The notes below the pieces were generated by a model, which was not told the origin of the DNA, searched no databases, and saw only the letters and a list, made by a program, of their open reading frames with translations. The position numbers and the translations under genes are program-made. Of a stretch of DNA of 64,000 bases, positions 47,501 to 62,500 are shown piece by piece. Every line of letters begins with the position of its first letter. The first letter of the stretch is position 1. The DNA is from Aurelia coerulea (taxonomy: Eukaryota > Cnidaria > Scyphozoa > Semaeostomeae > Ulmaridae): the NCBI GenBank assembly GCA_039566865.1, contig CM076956.1:14085511-14149510 (forward strand), read 5' to 3'.

Positions 47501-50500
47501 TTCCCCTCCCGCGCCTTCGGCGCTTCCTGGTTCATCCCTGGTTCTCTGCGGTTTGTTTTGCGGCTTCACCCAAGCCACAAAAAAAGTGACCGTTAAAAAT
47601 CCACTTATATCCGAGCAATCGTAGAAGATATGAATGTTTGGTTTGTTCCTTAGTGAAGTACAAGGATTAATGCCCAAACAGCAACTTTCATTTTGAAAAA
47701 AAATACGAAAATCCTGTGTGATAGCACCTTTCAAAAAACTGCAAAAATCATTGTTTTGTTTACATTTGACGACGGAGCCCCTTTAATACGCCATCATGAA
47801 TGCAAATGTAGGGGCACAGCATTTGTCTGGACACATGATTTAGAAGAAATCGTCAAGTCTAAGATTGCCATTTGATTATTCATAATTCGATTTTTCATCA
47901 TCACATTCAACATAGAGTGGGCTTTAGAACACTCTCCTAAATTGCGTCACGTTTGATGCACCTACAGTAAAAACTCGCATATTAAAACCTTCCTTGAATA
48001 AGAACCTACAGCCTGAAGTCTTCGATATCTACTCCTTATGTAAGAACCCTTTTACCCTGTTATGTTGCGAGTTCTTATTTTGAAGAACAAACGCATTCAT
48101 CTAGTTTTCAGTTGTGACAATCTAAAGCATTAATTTGGTCATTATGCTAATAAAACGAAACAACGGTTGCTCCCGAGTCATCTAAAATGCACAATCAATC
48201 TGATTCCACCACAATTACAGTGTTCCATGCATCCGTTATCACATTATTTAGATTTTAAACGAAGATATTTCAAGAACAGAAAACAACTAAACATAATTGG
48301 TAAACAATTCTTGAGAAAATTTGAAGGCAACTTGTCCATTAAGTAGATTCTAAGCAACCGAACCACTTTTCTCGTTGACATGGTTCCCAGGAATCAAGGA
48401 ACCAAATTTGATTGGTTGGGGGAAATTCAATCGTCTTTGTTAGTTTTGACAACGTTGTATATCTGAAATCAGGAAACGTTTGACAAAGCATTTTCATTTT
48501 TTCATTTCATTTTATCATGTTTAAACACAAAAACCCTATCAGCTAAAAAAGAACTATTTCTATGCAAAATAAACATCTATTTACAAATAAAATTTTACAA
48601 ATTTGCTGATCTTCCTAGGGATCGTGCTTCGGGAAGGATGCTAATTGTGTAGGAATTCATTCAGTTTCCTTTTGAATATGCTAATTGTGGAACTCATTCT
48701 GATTTCTAATGGGATTTCATTCCACTCCTTAGCACCAGAGTAGAAAAAAGTGCTTTTGGAGAATTCTAGGTTCTGTCTTGGGGTGTCCAGATCTAACTGA
48801 TTTCTTGTTGGATAGTTAGATAATTGAGATCTGGTAACAAGTCTCCCTCTTAAATTGTCCGGGGAGAGACCATTCATTATTTTGTAGATCATCACGGCCC
48901 TGTCAAAATTTATTAAGTTTGAGACTGAAAGCCAGTTGCAACTCCACCCATCCTTTAATTTAGAGCCTTCTATTAGCGATCGTGCTCTAGTTTGTAGATG
49001 CTGAAGATGATCAAGCTTTGTGTTTGACAAACTGCCCCAAAGTTCATCACTGTATCTCAGATGACTCTCAAGCAGTGCCTTGTACACCTGATCCAATTTT
49101 GATTGCGGTAGTATGTTCTTTAGTTTCCGCAGGGACGAAAGGGCACTTTTAATTTTGCCTATGAGAGTTTTATGCTGCTCATTCCATGTAAGGTTTTCGT
49201 CCACTGTAACTCCAAGATATTTGACTTTTTTGACTCGTTTGATTGGTCCTCCATTTATGTTTACTTCTATTGCATTGAAATGATGAATGCAATGATTCTA
49301 CAGATGATATTTAAAGCAGTCTGTCCCTATTGTTCTGTAACTATTGTTGCTTTATTCACCCTATTTACCCTGAGCTAAATTCATACATCATTGAGATTCT
49401 GTGATCCTGATTTCTTTGGACAAAGATAATTTGCACAAGCGTCTGGAATATACAATAAAAATCTTTATCCATTTTATTTTGATTCATCGAGGGGGACAGT
49501 AGTTGAAAAAAATGCTGATGTCATTGAACAAGAATAGTGGCTCAGCTGCGCAGACTCTACTTTTTCCCTTCTTTTCAATTTTACTGACAGAGTCTGCACG
49601 CAGGCTAATAAAGGCTTGATGAATACAAACCCACAAGATCTTTCGCTCTTGATTTTAGCTGAAGATCTAGCCAATCCCATCCATGACAGTGTGCCTTTAA
49701 GAACCAATTTAAACCTACAGTCTAATTTAATGAATGCTATCCATTACATAAGAACCAAAACTGGTTTTTTTTATATATATATATAATATATTCCAAATAA
49801 AATGTACAATACAGATTACGAACTACATTACTTACAAAATTACTCTACAATACTACTAGGACGATCAACCCCAGGGAGCAAAAGACTGTGTCTACCCCGA
49901 GGCCATTAAATAAATATAATAAAGGAAAAGAAACTACTTTAACTATGGGACAAAATCGGGTGGCTTATGAAGGGATGGGTAAGTGGCTACAGAAATTCAC
50001 TCGAATCGACCAGTTTCATGGATAAAATGTAGCGTTAGCTCAAGAATATGTCTATTTAGTGAAATAGGAAAATCTTTATTGCCATACAATAAAAGTTGTA
50101 GTAAAGCTTCATTTGCAAGATTTACATATCCAAGTGGTCGTATTAATGCATAGATTCCAGCGAGGAGGTCTCGTCTTTGTACATCAAAACAAGGGTAGAG
50201 CAACAAGAAGTGTTCCGTATCTTCAATACCATCATTTGTCGGTCATCATTTGTCGAAAACTTGTTTCAATATGTACGTTCTTATATACGGATTTTAACAG
50301 TACTACATGAGCACAAAAGAACTTACTGTTTCTAGTCTCTTCTTAACTTCTTCAAAGACGGTGTATGACTTGAATTTGCTTTCTTCTGAATCAGTGTTGG
50401 ATGTTAACATTACTTGGGGTTTAACGCTATGAGAAAGCAACATCATGAGCTTCATTGTCAGACATACAACATTTCATCATTTACAGTCAGGAAAAAAATA

Positions 50501-53500
50501 TTCCATAACTCTGTGGGTCACTATCGAAGCCAAGTAGACAAGCCCCTACTGGCACATCCCTTTGAGCATTTTAAGCTTTTCTCCCAGGAAAGATTCCTAC
50601 AAAACCTTAGAACTGCTGTACTGAATCTGAAAATAAAAATACGAAACGAAGAAAATCAAAACAAGAAAAGAATTAAAATGAATAAAATGCGAGACGATTT
50701 CACGGTGAAAACCAACAGCTTCCAGCAGATATTGCAAGGCACATAAGATGGTTGCAACTGCTTTCAAACTTTTAAAGCAGCAACTGCTTGATAACATGCT
50801 CTGATTGGCTAATTGCAACTGAACTACTGACCTAATTACGACCGATTTCGAATCTCATACCTGTTTGTACCTTAGCCAGAGTTATTTCGCCTATATGAAA
50901 TAAGAGACTTTTGAAAATTTCCGACAATTTCGCCATTGGTGTTTGTTAGCTGATAAATTTGGTTACCTGCTATCAAAAGCAAGGCTGTAAAACGAAATCG
51001 TAACAAATTGAAGTAAAGTCACGAACTGTGGCTTGTAACGACGTATAGCAGGCAGCTCGAGGAACGAAACCACGATGAATGTATTAAGTCTACATCAACA
51101 ATACCTGTCTTGTGGAAACCCATGCTTATAAAGCGCCACAACGGCAGCACCACCCAGTCCAATATTATGTTGCAATGCCACGCTGGCACCAGGGACTTGT
51201 CTCTTGCCACATTTCCCAAGGAGTTGATTGCATAGTTCTGTACATTGAGCAAGTCCTTGATGAAAGAAGAAAGTGATTTTTAGCTATTAGTTAACTTTTT
51301 AAAGAAGTAAAGAGTCTAATACTACAAGGAAAAATCAAAACTTAAGTATGAGCCCCATTAAACTGCATTATGTATAATTTCACGAATCAGTTGTGTAGTT
51401 TCTGCAATCTGATTTGTCAAACAATGGATATATTCTTTGAATCAGCCAGTGTTCATCTAAAATGTCAAGCCCCTGGATATTGAGATAGTGTTTTGAAAAC
51501 TTTTTCATCAGAGAATCGTTTTTTATTGGCCAATGTAGTAGGCCAGATATAAAAAAATGAGAAACTTTAGATCGACCAAGGTTACACAGAATGGCCTAGC
51601 AAACTAATGTGTCAAATGAAAATAAGGCTAAATATAATTCATACGATTGTAATAGAGCACTGTAATAGATCAGATATCAGCTACATAAAAGACACTTTAG
51701 ATCGATCAATTCTTAGCACACAGAATGGTCTAACGAAGCATAGGTTCCAAATCTTTAAAAAGGCTGGTGTAAAATTCAGTTACTTATTTCTTTGAACTGG
51801 ATGATTTCAAAGAAACTTCAGCTATTTCTCTGTAATTCTACCGTTGGACTTTTCTGAAATCTTCAATATTTTCAGAATCAGAGTGTTTTTCTTCTTTTTC
51901 AAGAATTCAAGGCAAATTGTCAAAAAAAACTTAAAACCATCGCTATTTCTAAACTATTTGAAGCAACATGAAATAATTTCAAAGAAAGCCATAGTTTATG
52001 GATGTCTACAATATGGTATCAAGCAAAAGTCTGTCACTTTACTGGTTTATGATTTCGAAATTTGATGACGTCACACCTTCAAATGAGTTAAAATGTAACG
52101 CACGCTGAAATTTCGAAAAATATTGAAAATTTCTGAAAATTTCAACAGTAGAATTAAAGATAAGTAACTAAAGCTTGTTTCAAGCCATTCAGTCAGAAGA
52201 AATATATCACAGAATTTTACACCCACCTTTTTAAGCTGAGTTAGCGATTTGGAAGCTATGCTGTCTAACGAACTCACGTGTCAACTGAAAATAAGGCTAA
52301 ATACAATTTATGCGTTTATGCTGTTGTTCATTGTTTAGTGGGGACAGCACCGTAAAGACCTTCAAATGAAATCTGTATCCGAGAATCATGTTTGAAAACA
52401 AAATGTGGAAAAAACGAAAGAAGCTAATCTAGAGAAAGAAAGGGATAATTAAATTCTACCAGGCTGGTGAAAAAACAATCCCCGTTTGACAGGGCCACTG
52501 CTCCTTGAATATCAAAACAATAATATTAAAAACAGTCTTATTCAATTGCTAATTTCTTCAATTAGGTTCAGTAATTTACGCGGCTTTAATCGGTCATTTT
52601 TCCCGTAGATATGGGAGATTTTCTGCAGAAAGCCCCTTCCAAAACCTGCAAAACTGAGTGAAAACGACGAGCAAGCTGTCCTTGGTTTTCCTTCCTAACT
52701 ATAATGACACTTACATATATTCATTTATTTTGTCCTCTTGGAAGAATGGAATCCCCCTGAATAGGTTATTTATACAAGGGGAAGATTTATTCACCTTCCC
52801 AATTTAATGTTTCTTGAAAAGACTTTTCTTAGAAAACTTTTGACAATTTCAGAACGGAGTGGCCGATTTTCGCATACATAGTGGCTCGGAGAAGACCCAA
52901 ATGGAGTAGGGACCAAATGGAGTAATTCTCCTATCCAGGGCCCAAATGGAGTAATCCCATTAAATGGTATTTTAACTCATTGTCAAAACTAATTAATACT
53001 CAAAGATAACATTTCATCATAAATCTATACCGAATAATACCTAATAATAGATGCATAGACTGTCTAGACGATCCCAAAGACAATATCATCATTTACTGGT
53101 GCATCTATGATGAAGTCCAGGGGGGGAGGGTACAGCTTGAGGGTTTCTGCATTTCGCAACAGCCGAATGCTTTGCAATGGCTTTTCCAGATTTCTAGTTT
53201 CCTTCAAATGTCTTTTTTTCGTTAATTATGTTTTGTAATTTGTAGTTTTTTCATCTGTAATTCTTTCTTCTATTTGCTATGATTAAATCAATTAAAAAGA
53301 TACCCCCCATAACGGCTAAACAGAACTTGACACCAACCCCCGTCAGAGACAAAGATCACGATGAAGGTCAAATGTCACCAGGAATATTCAATAGGCAGCG
53401 GGGACAGTTTTATAAATCTATTGTTAGGAAAAGATTTATGATAAAACGCTATCTCTAGGTGTTAATTAGTTTTGACAATGAGTTAAAATACCATTTAAAA

Positions 53501-56500
53501 AGATTACTCCATTTGGGCCCTGGATAGCAAAATTACTCCATTTGGTCCCTACTCCATTTGGGTCTTCTCCGAGCCAATGCGTCTCTCTCGATTTTCGTGA
53601 GGTAAATTTTAAAGTAGATTTGAACATATCTGCCATTAAATTATATTTGCCGATATCATCGTCTTGATATCAAGAGAGCCGTGGCTTTTCAAATGGGAAG
53701 TGTTTTTATTCAGTAGTTAACAATGAAATGAGGCAGTAAAAATAAATTTGGTATATTTTGCAAAGAAAGTACCAGTTGCTCCTAGAGGATGTCCTTTCGA
53801 AATCAATCCTCCACTTGGATTCACAACATACTTGCCTCCATAAGTATTGTCTCCTCTGTCAACGAGTTCTCCTCCTTTACCTTTGAAAAATGTCGGCTTT
53901 TAATATTTCTGTGTAATGAGGACACTCAAAAATGCACGTGAGAAGTTCCTTGGTTTACCAAGTTGTTTGGATTTAAGACTTTCTGGGTTTGACAGGAATA
54001 AGTACCATTTGTATAATATCCAAATAAAACTGAATGTTTTCCAGTGCATCTTTTTAAAATTTAATCTTACGACTTCACAGTGTCAGATATTCAAGAAGAC
54101 ATTTAGAAAACTGTTCTGCTGTTCAAAATTATGGCCAGAGATTCAAAAGCAATCAAATCATATGAGAAAAAGTCAGAAATCAACTTGAACAAAAGTAATA
54201 CGATTGTGTACAGTTCAAGGGTCCATTTTCATTTTTCAAAGTTCCAGATTTAAAAGAAAATATCTTGTGAATTAAATGTTTCATCACTCAGGAATTGTAT
54301 AGGCCTGAGAAAACAGTTCTAGCTATCACAAAAGTATTCCTTAAAAGTGGATGACCTTAGAAATATAGCGCTTGTCTATAAATAGGACAAAGAAACACCT
54401 AATCCCTCCATTGTTTTATTTAGCTTTGCTTTCATTTATCACGCGCTGGATTATCAAATACAATAGGCTATTTATAAATCTATGAGATCTCATCTATTAA
54501 CTCAGGTTATTCACTTTAAGTGAACAAACGAGACTACAATTTGCTTAAACATTCTCATCAGCTTCTAATCGTAGATTCTAAGAAAGTCCTAAAGCACAAT
54601 TGTACCAAATTTCTCTGGCCAAACTTTGCACAGAAAATATAAATACCTTCAGGGCATAGGCCCAATGCCTCATATGTTAGAAGTTCGTTGACAGAGAAGC
54701 AGTCGTGGAGTTCGATAACATCCACATCACTTGGTCTTAAACCTGCAGAAGTAAACATGCCTGTTAACAATATTTTGCGACACGAAGAGAAGCCAGTGAC
54801 TACTGCTACAATCTGAAGTGTTTTAACTATTCATTTCTCAAACTCATCGAACTGCAGTTTCCTTTATTCTGAAAACAAATTTGTTGGAGCGACATGAGAT
54901 ATCGAAAGCGCCTTTGCTTTGATGGGGCCATAAAGATTCCTTTCATAATTCCAGAGGGAGATTCTTTTTATCACAACTGAAAACAACTAAACTATAACTA
55001 GAAATATTCTATGGCTGCAAAAGCTGGGAAGGACATGATATCATTGATCTTAAATTACGACAGCCACTTACATCAAAACAACAACGCGACCAGGCATCGC
55101 AGAAAGAAGACCCCCTCAACCTTACAGCGGATGATTAACATTAACTAAATATCAGATCAAATATTAGAGGGAGATCAAATGTATCTGCGTATTTTTTATG
55201 TGAAAAGATTCTTATATGATTTGATCTAAAATTTGTCCCACATAAGGTATCCACTGAGATTTGCGATAAGGTAAATCATTTTGATTGCTTTTATTGACAG
55301 AAATGTTTGCCTGACATTTAATTTGGAGACATACTTTAGAGTTCCGATTCTTTTGAATGGATGAACAATATTTCCTAAACTCTAGTGTACTCATATTCAA
55401 CTGCTCAAAAAGTCATGTCTGACCGTAAATCTATATCAGTACCTGCTTTATCAAATACTGCTTTGGCTGCTTTCTTCGTCATGTCGTAGCCGGCCTGAAA
55501 AATGAAGTAAATCAATCTTGTAGAAGGACTGGCAGTTAATTCGGATACAAAAATCTCCTTAGTAGGTCCTAAACTATATGTTGAAACAAAAAGGCAAATA
55601 TGAATTGACAACATACATGCTGCATCAAGACCCAGCTGTGTGAGTTTCAGATGCAAATTACGAGTACCAATGCTGTTTGGCATATAACAGAGATTCTAAA
55701 GGCAAAGCCAAGCGGGCAAACATTTCTTGCCAAAAAGTTAAGATTTGCATTCCGGGTGCATTCCAAGTAAACGCTTTTCCGTTTGGACACGTCGCAAAAC
55801 AGTGCTTGACGAACAATTTTAAAAATCTAACTTGTGACAAATACGAAGCACTTTTGAATATTTTTCAAAAACATTTCCCAATAAATCTTCTTTACTTCTG
55901 CTTGTCGGGGAATATTTTGCAACGTGGCCAAACAGAAAAACATTGTTTGGCAAACAATGGCTGTGGTCAAACTACTGTATTTTCCCGTCGTAATATGAAT
56001 TGCTTCACTTTCTTTCCATTTTTGTTTTTCACCAAAAAGTATGGCAATAGAACGGTACAATGACACTCTGTCGCACAGTGATATGGTTTATCATGTGACA
56101 ACTACGCAAGGCTGCGATTGGTATATTCTCTAAAACAACGCTACAATATAGCTCAGGACATTGCTTTTGCCAATTTGTTTATACCTGATAGTTTTCTTAT
56201 GGAATCAGCTCTCAGGACAAAAGCCAAAAGCGCTGTAACAGCGTTGTATGTGAAATGAAAATGCGGTCACATATCACAGCGTAATCAACCCGTTGTTTTG
56301 AAAAGATACAACGAGGTAAAACGCCTGGTGTGACCGCAGCCAATGCTTGCTTCTTTGGACAGAACTTAATGCGGAAAGTCTAATGCCGCATATTAATTAA
56401 CATTGCAAACATTTAAAGAATGACTATTAACATTATTAGACAAAATGCAACTCACAACTTTGATGCAGCTGTTCTCTTTAAATGTGCTTGGTAAATCAGT

Positions 56501-59500
56501 GGCCATTTCCATGGCCAAAATCTCAACTGCATGGTTCTCAAGTCCTCTCTCTTTTACGAATTTCTCACTGCATAAAATTGCTGCTGCCCCACCATCTGAA
56601 GTTGGACTGTCAGGATAAATCACAAACAAGACGAAAATAGAAAGTTTAGTCAAAACTGGTTCCAAAACCAACTCAATAAGAAAAGTTTCTATTTGAGAGA
56701 ATAACTAATAAAATATGGCCGCCCTTCAATGTGTGCACAGGGTAAGTCAAGCAAAGTTAAAATGTTTGGCGGGCTATGGAATAAAAATTACACGGCCAAT
56801 ATTCAAATCAAAAATGCTAATTTATCAGTCAAAGGCTAACTTAAATGTGAAAATTTATTTGGTAAAATCACTCATCTTTAGACCCATAAATTAAGAATAT
56901 GTTGGTAAACCAGCATTCCACGTTCGATTCTGGTCCATGATTTATTTGCAATCAAGACTTACGTGTAAATTCAATACAACCGTCACTTTTAGAAATATAA
57001 TTTAAATTTAAATGGTAAGTAAGCCATAGACCAGCATCGAACGTTAAATGCTGGTTCCCATACAAACTCTTTACTAGCATATTCCTAATTTCTGGGTCTA
57101 AAAGACGAGTGGTTTTATCAAACAACATTTTCACAACTAAGTTAGCCTTTACTGATAGATAGAGCAACATTTTAGATATGAATATCGGCCATGTAATTTT
57201 TCTTCCATAGCCCTCCAAACCTTTGTAACTTTTTTTACTCACCCGGTAGTATACTGTAGCCATAGCCCTACTTATAAACGTTTTTTTATATTCCATCTGA
57301 AAATTTACATAACAAATTACTACCTACATTACTTAACCTACTTTACAACACTACGACTACGATACCAAGAGGAGCAAAATAAAATGTCAACCCCGAGGCC
57401 TAAAAAAAATTGAAAAAGTACATTTGTATAAAATAGACGAACAAACAAAGTTATCTACGAACAAAGCAAAAAAGAAAAAACAAAGACATAAAGATAAAAA
57501 CAAACAAACAAACAAAAAAAAAAAACAAAAGACAACAAAAAATAATCATAATTTTGCAAAGAAAACGAGCGTACTTAGTGGTTGCGTGGCTTGTGACAAG
57601 GTATAAACGTTTTAATAAACAATACCATGTAAATACATGATACAAGCTATATCTTGAGCCAGATCGCTTCCTACAATCAAATTCTATTAAGAAAGAATCT
57701 GTATTTGCTTTCAGTTGAAAGTCTCTTTTCAATGCTGAAAGGTTGCTTTGTATGATTGATTGATAACTGCCCTCCAAAAAAACAAGAAGAAAAATTATCA
57801 TGAATCATTCGTACGTCAGTCAGAAACAAAGAATGCCATCTTCTCCCAGATTATGATTGGTACAATTTATGGTACATTCTTGAAGAAACCTATGTACCAA
57901 ACAAACTTATGGTGCAAGTAAACAAAGAAAATACCTTTCAATTTATTCACTAATAAATTGAATTGGAATAATTATTTCAGTTTAGTAAATCAGTTTACTT
58001 GCAAATTATACATACCAACATTGAAGCTTCGTTAAAGGTTCATGTATTGCAGGAGAATTCATAACTTCTTCCAAAGTGTATTCTTTCGTGAACTGAGAGA
58101 GACTAAGAAGAGCAAATAATTTTCAAAACGGAGACTGAGAACCTGAAAGCAATAACATGGTTGCCAGAAGAAATACACCAAGGAGAGAACAGAGAAAGAC
58201 GTTTCATTGGCATTGCATGTCTTCAGTTCAAATTTAGGGACAACATTGATTGTTGCCAGGACCATGCGCTGGACAAGATTTCTCTGTGAAATGTTTGCTG
58301 CTGCAAAGAATTACCATTTTTGTTTTCTTGATTATTAAAAGAATCACTCTGAGAGAATACGTGGAGCCAACAGAGTGTGGCAAATCTTAGGGTCATTCAT
58401 GTGATGAGTTAGGTGCTTGTAAGTGACGCTTAACAAGAACAGTTCCATCTCCAAATACAGTACCACAAATAAAGCATCCTCAAGATACTTTAACATATCA
58501 AAGACTGGTGTCAACAACATCGGCAACGGCATTTCCTGCTTAGATATTCTGGTGATCAAATATTCGAGTAATTTGCATGCTGCTGCGTTAAGGCTACCAG
58601 TAATATCTAAAACAACTGGGTCATTTTCTTTGAGAGCAACAACCACTGCATAAAAATACTTCAATTCTAAAGCCTTTGACAGTGTGATGTTAATAAAAAG
58701 GCAAAGCAATTTTTCGCTGCTTTAAAAGAGGGAAGTTCCCAATATGTTTGAGACAGTATAAAGACATACCTATTATTGACTGAATGTCTGTGGTTCTTTT
58801 CCGCTATTTTTGCAAAGTGTGTTTTGCTGGTTCCTGGAAGAAACAAAATCAGATGTGATAGACAACTAAATTTGATTAGAGGTAGCAAAAGTGCAAACTA
58901 CTTGGTCGACTCTTATCAGGCTCCCTCATCGTTCGGGTGACCCAAAAACGTCACGAGCTAGGTCCAATTTTGCATCAACGTTTAGTTAAAAGCAGTCTGT
59001 CCCCTTTGATGAACGAAAATAAACTCGATAGAGATCACTAATTGTATATTCCAGAAGTTTAAGCTAATTTGCTTTGTCCTGAGAGATCAGGGTCATAGAC
59101 GCTCGCTGATGCATGAATTTCATGGCCACGTATATAAGCAGTCACTAAGCTCAGAACAATAGGGGACAGACTGCCTTTAAAAGGCTTGATCTAAACAAGA
59201 AGACAATTCTACTGGGTGCGCCAAAATAAACTATGCACGTTTGGCAGGCCACAATAAATCGTACACTGGACTGATTATGAAGATTCACGACTTACTCTTT
59301 AGCAAAAAGCCCGACATGGATTCTAGGATTTTTTGCAAATTTTTTTGTCTTCAGTTTTTAGAGCTAGACATGAGTTTCTTAAAACGTTCGTTTTCAAAAG
59401 CACTGAAAACTTTCCAAGAACGTCGATCAAATTTTCTAAACACTCGACATGAAAAGACAAAGAGAGGGCTTTTTCGTGGTGATTTAGGATTTAGAAATCG

Positions 59501-62500
59501 ATTAATTAATCGATACAATCAACCTTTTTATTCATGTCGATTCTTTAGAAAATTTGATCGACATTTTTTGATCGTTTTCACGTGTTTTCGAAAACGAACA
59601 TTTTAAGAACATTTTAAAACTGAAAACAAAAAGTTTTCAAAAGTCCCACAACCAAATTCAGGCTTTTGCTAAAGATTAAGTAATGAATTTTCAAAATCGG
59701 TCCAGTGTACGATTTATTGCGGCCTGCCAAACGTGCATAGTTTATTTTGGCGCACCCGGTAGAAGGGCACTGTTTTGTTGGCAAGTTTTGTTTGCTGTCT
59801 TTCAAAACTTGTATAAGATTGCGCAAGATTGACTGATTCTGGCTAATCAAGAGAAACGAGTGTTGGCTAAATATTCATTTCCGGGAAAAATTGGGAATCT
59901 AAAAGTATGAGCAGAATCACCAAAAATTAAAATCAATAACCTGGTATAAAAGACTAGATCTTATAGGTCGATGAATGGCCTATTATATTCGATAATTTCA
60001 GCTAGTGAACCAACAAAGAAGCCCAAAGAAACGATGAGGTGAAGAAGTTCTTTTCCTTGCGCTACTCATGGACTATGCCATTTTTGCGGAGATAAGCTAA
60101 GGTATTTTTACAGATTTTTGGGGGAAAAGATTGTCGCATTTCCCAGAAATCAAGTTTCATTTCACTTCAAACGGACAATTATGAACATAAAGTTACAACC
60201 AACGGAGTTGGAGAGCTAACACGAAAAATATCCAACGTTAAAAACGTAAAATCTGACAACGTGTTTGAGTTACCCGCTAGAGTTACCCATTTCTAGCGGA
60301 ACAGTTACATTTTAAGAACCATATTTAGGGATTTTTGAGGTCCAAAACCCATCCTTGTGGGTGGCACGTACCCGTTGCTCTACATACGGAAGTTACCCTC
60401 CCCGCGGGAGTCCTACACGGCCTTACGGCTGATTTCCACCCAGTAGAATTTTCCGAGTTGACAGAATTTCATACAATAAATGGTTTATCACGAGTAACAT
60501 TCTATTCAAATTCAAAGCGATATTTTCTCTCATAAACAATAGATTTCCAGTCTGCTTGGGAAATTTGTACGAGTGGAAATCAGCCTCAAGTGTGTTATCG
60601 TGGAAATAAGAAGCCAATTCAAGTGCTTCATAGAAATTCAATTTGACAATCATTCTTATGATTTTGGAGCATACTGCAAGCCAAGTGGCTTCTTACAGCA
60701 TAAATTCAACAAAATCATTTCAAGACATTGCAATATGTCTCAGGTTAATTTGGTCCTTTACAAAAATTCACATATAATGCCATTTTCATTTATTCATTTT
60801 TTTATATATCAATTAAAAACAGCAATTATTAAAACTACGAACTACAAATACATTAAAGTGTGACATTCATGGCGAGGAAAGACACGAGGTCACCGAGTTC
60901 TCACCATGAATGCTACTTACATTTCAAACTAAAGGCTACACTATAAAAGAACACTAAGTAGAAACAAATAAGGAGGGGGTGGCTGCTGTTTATATTTTAA
61001 TATTAGTTTAACCTTGCCGAGGCTTTGATGAAGGAAATTTTTGCTTCTAATATGATTCTGTTTGTAAAAAAAAAATTCTGTTTGCAACTGTACCCAAATT
61101 TTGATCACCAAACAAGAGTAAAGGACAAAGTTCTTTCGAATTTACATCAGCAACATTGAAACCATCAATATCTGAGAGCTGGTCAAAGAGATCTTGGCGC
61201 AAAATGCTGTATAGAGGGCTGCCATTATTATGATCGATGATGCAATCAAATTTTGACAAGGAAGGTGCAGTTTTTTACTCACCTGTTAGCCTTCCCACTA
61301 AAAATGATTGTTGATTCATACGAATCGGTATGCAGCTCATGGTGGTGCATTAACGGCGATAATTCTTCGGTAACCTGGTATAATGAAGAACATTTTCATG
61401 ACTGAAAAACAAAATAATTTCACTTACCATATTTTTCCATGTGTTCCCTTCCTGCATTACCAAATATTTGGGCTGTTACTGGTCCACTGCCAAAGCCTGC
61501 TGCAGTTGACATTACTTCGATATGTTTATCGAGTGGAATGGTTCTGTCGTTATACTACGGAACAAAACATACATTTCAATCAATTTTTCCCCAATACCGT
61601 AAATCCTTGAATAGCTCCCGGGAGCATACTTTCAAAAAGGAATTCTTTTACGTGGGCTTATTCGAGGAGGGGGGTATAATAAGGTAGATATTTGATGGCA
61701 TACTGGAATTTGAAAAAATCTTCTTGTTGCGTGTAGTGCAATTGTAGACAAGATAAACAAGTAGATAAAGTAAAATAAAAGCACTTTGTGATGAGAACTG
61801 AAATAAGCACGACATTCAAGCATAGCCTATCAATATTTCTTTGCTTGATAACGGGCTATGCTCGAAACGTCGTGCTTATTTTAATTCGCATCAAAGTGCA
61901 TTGCAATTCTAGCTGATGAAGGTATGGAAAAAAGTAAAAAGCATACCAAGTTTGAAAAAGAATTCACAGGAAATTATATACTAAAAATCGCTGCAATCTC
62001 TTACATATTTGTACCTAGTTTTTGCCACTTGACTTCGTATTTTTCATTGTTTGATTTAGGTTAGTTACTCTTCAATTGTATTTTTGTTCAATGTTCGTAG
62101 GGTTGATATGTACTATCATATATGTACTATCAATGATATGTACTATCAATAATGCTGCGGTATCATAATTGTAGTCTGTCGTCGTATTTGTATGAGAATA
62201 AATAAAAAAGATATTGAAAATATGACAAAGAATGTATAAATTCATGGAAAAATCCACCCTTTAGTTTAATGTAGATATCCACCAAAGGGGCTCATTAAAA
62301 GGGAGCTTATTAATTGTTTAATTTCTTTTAATTTCAAATTATTTAAACACAATATCCTTTCAGCTATTAATACTACAAAAGATATACAGAGGTTTACTTG
62401 AAGGTGGTGGCTTAATCGATGATTTATGGTAAGGTTGCAGGTTTGCTCTTTCGTTTCATATGAAAAAGTTCTCAGAACCAGTCCTCGACTGCTGCCAGAG

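Noticed and set aside
51019..51252. 77-codon - strand ORF from an internal Met
   Set aside because: A shifted frame over the SCP2 exon at 51105-51255, whose true frame reads GLAQCTELC.
57424..57606. Lys-rich 60-codon ORF
   Set aside because: Translation of an AAAC/A-rich low-complexity tract.
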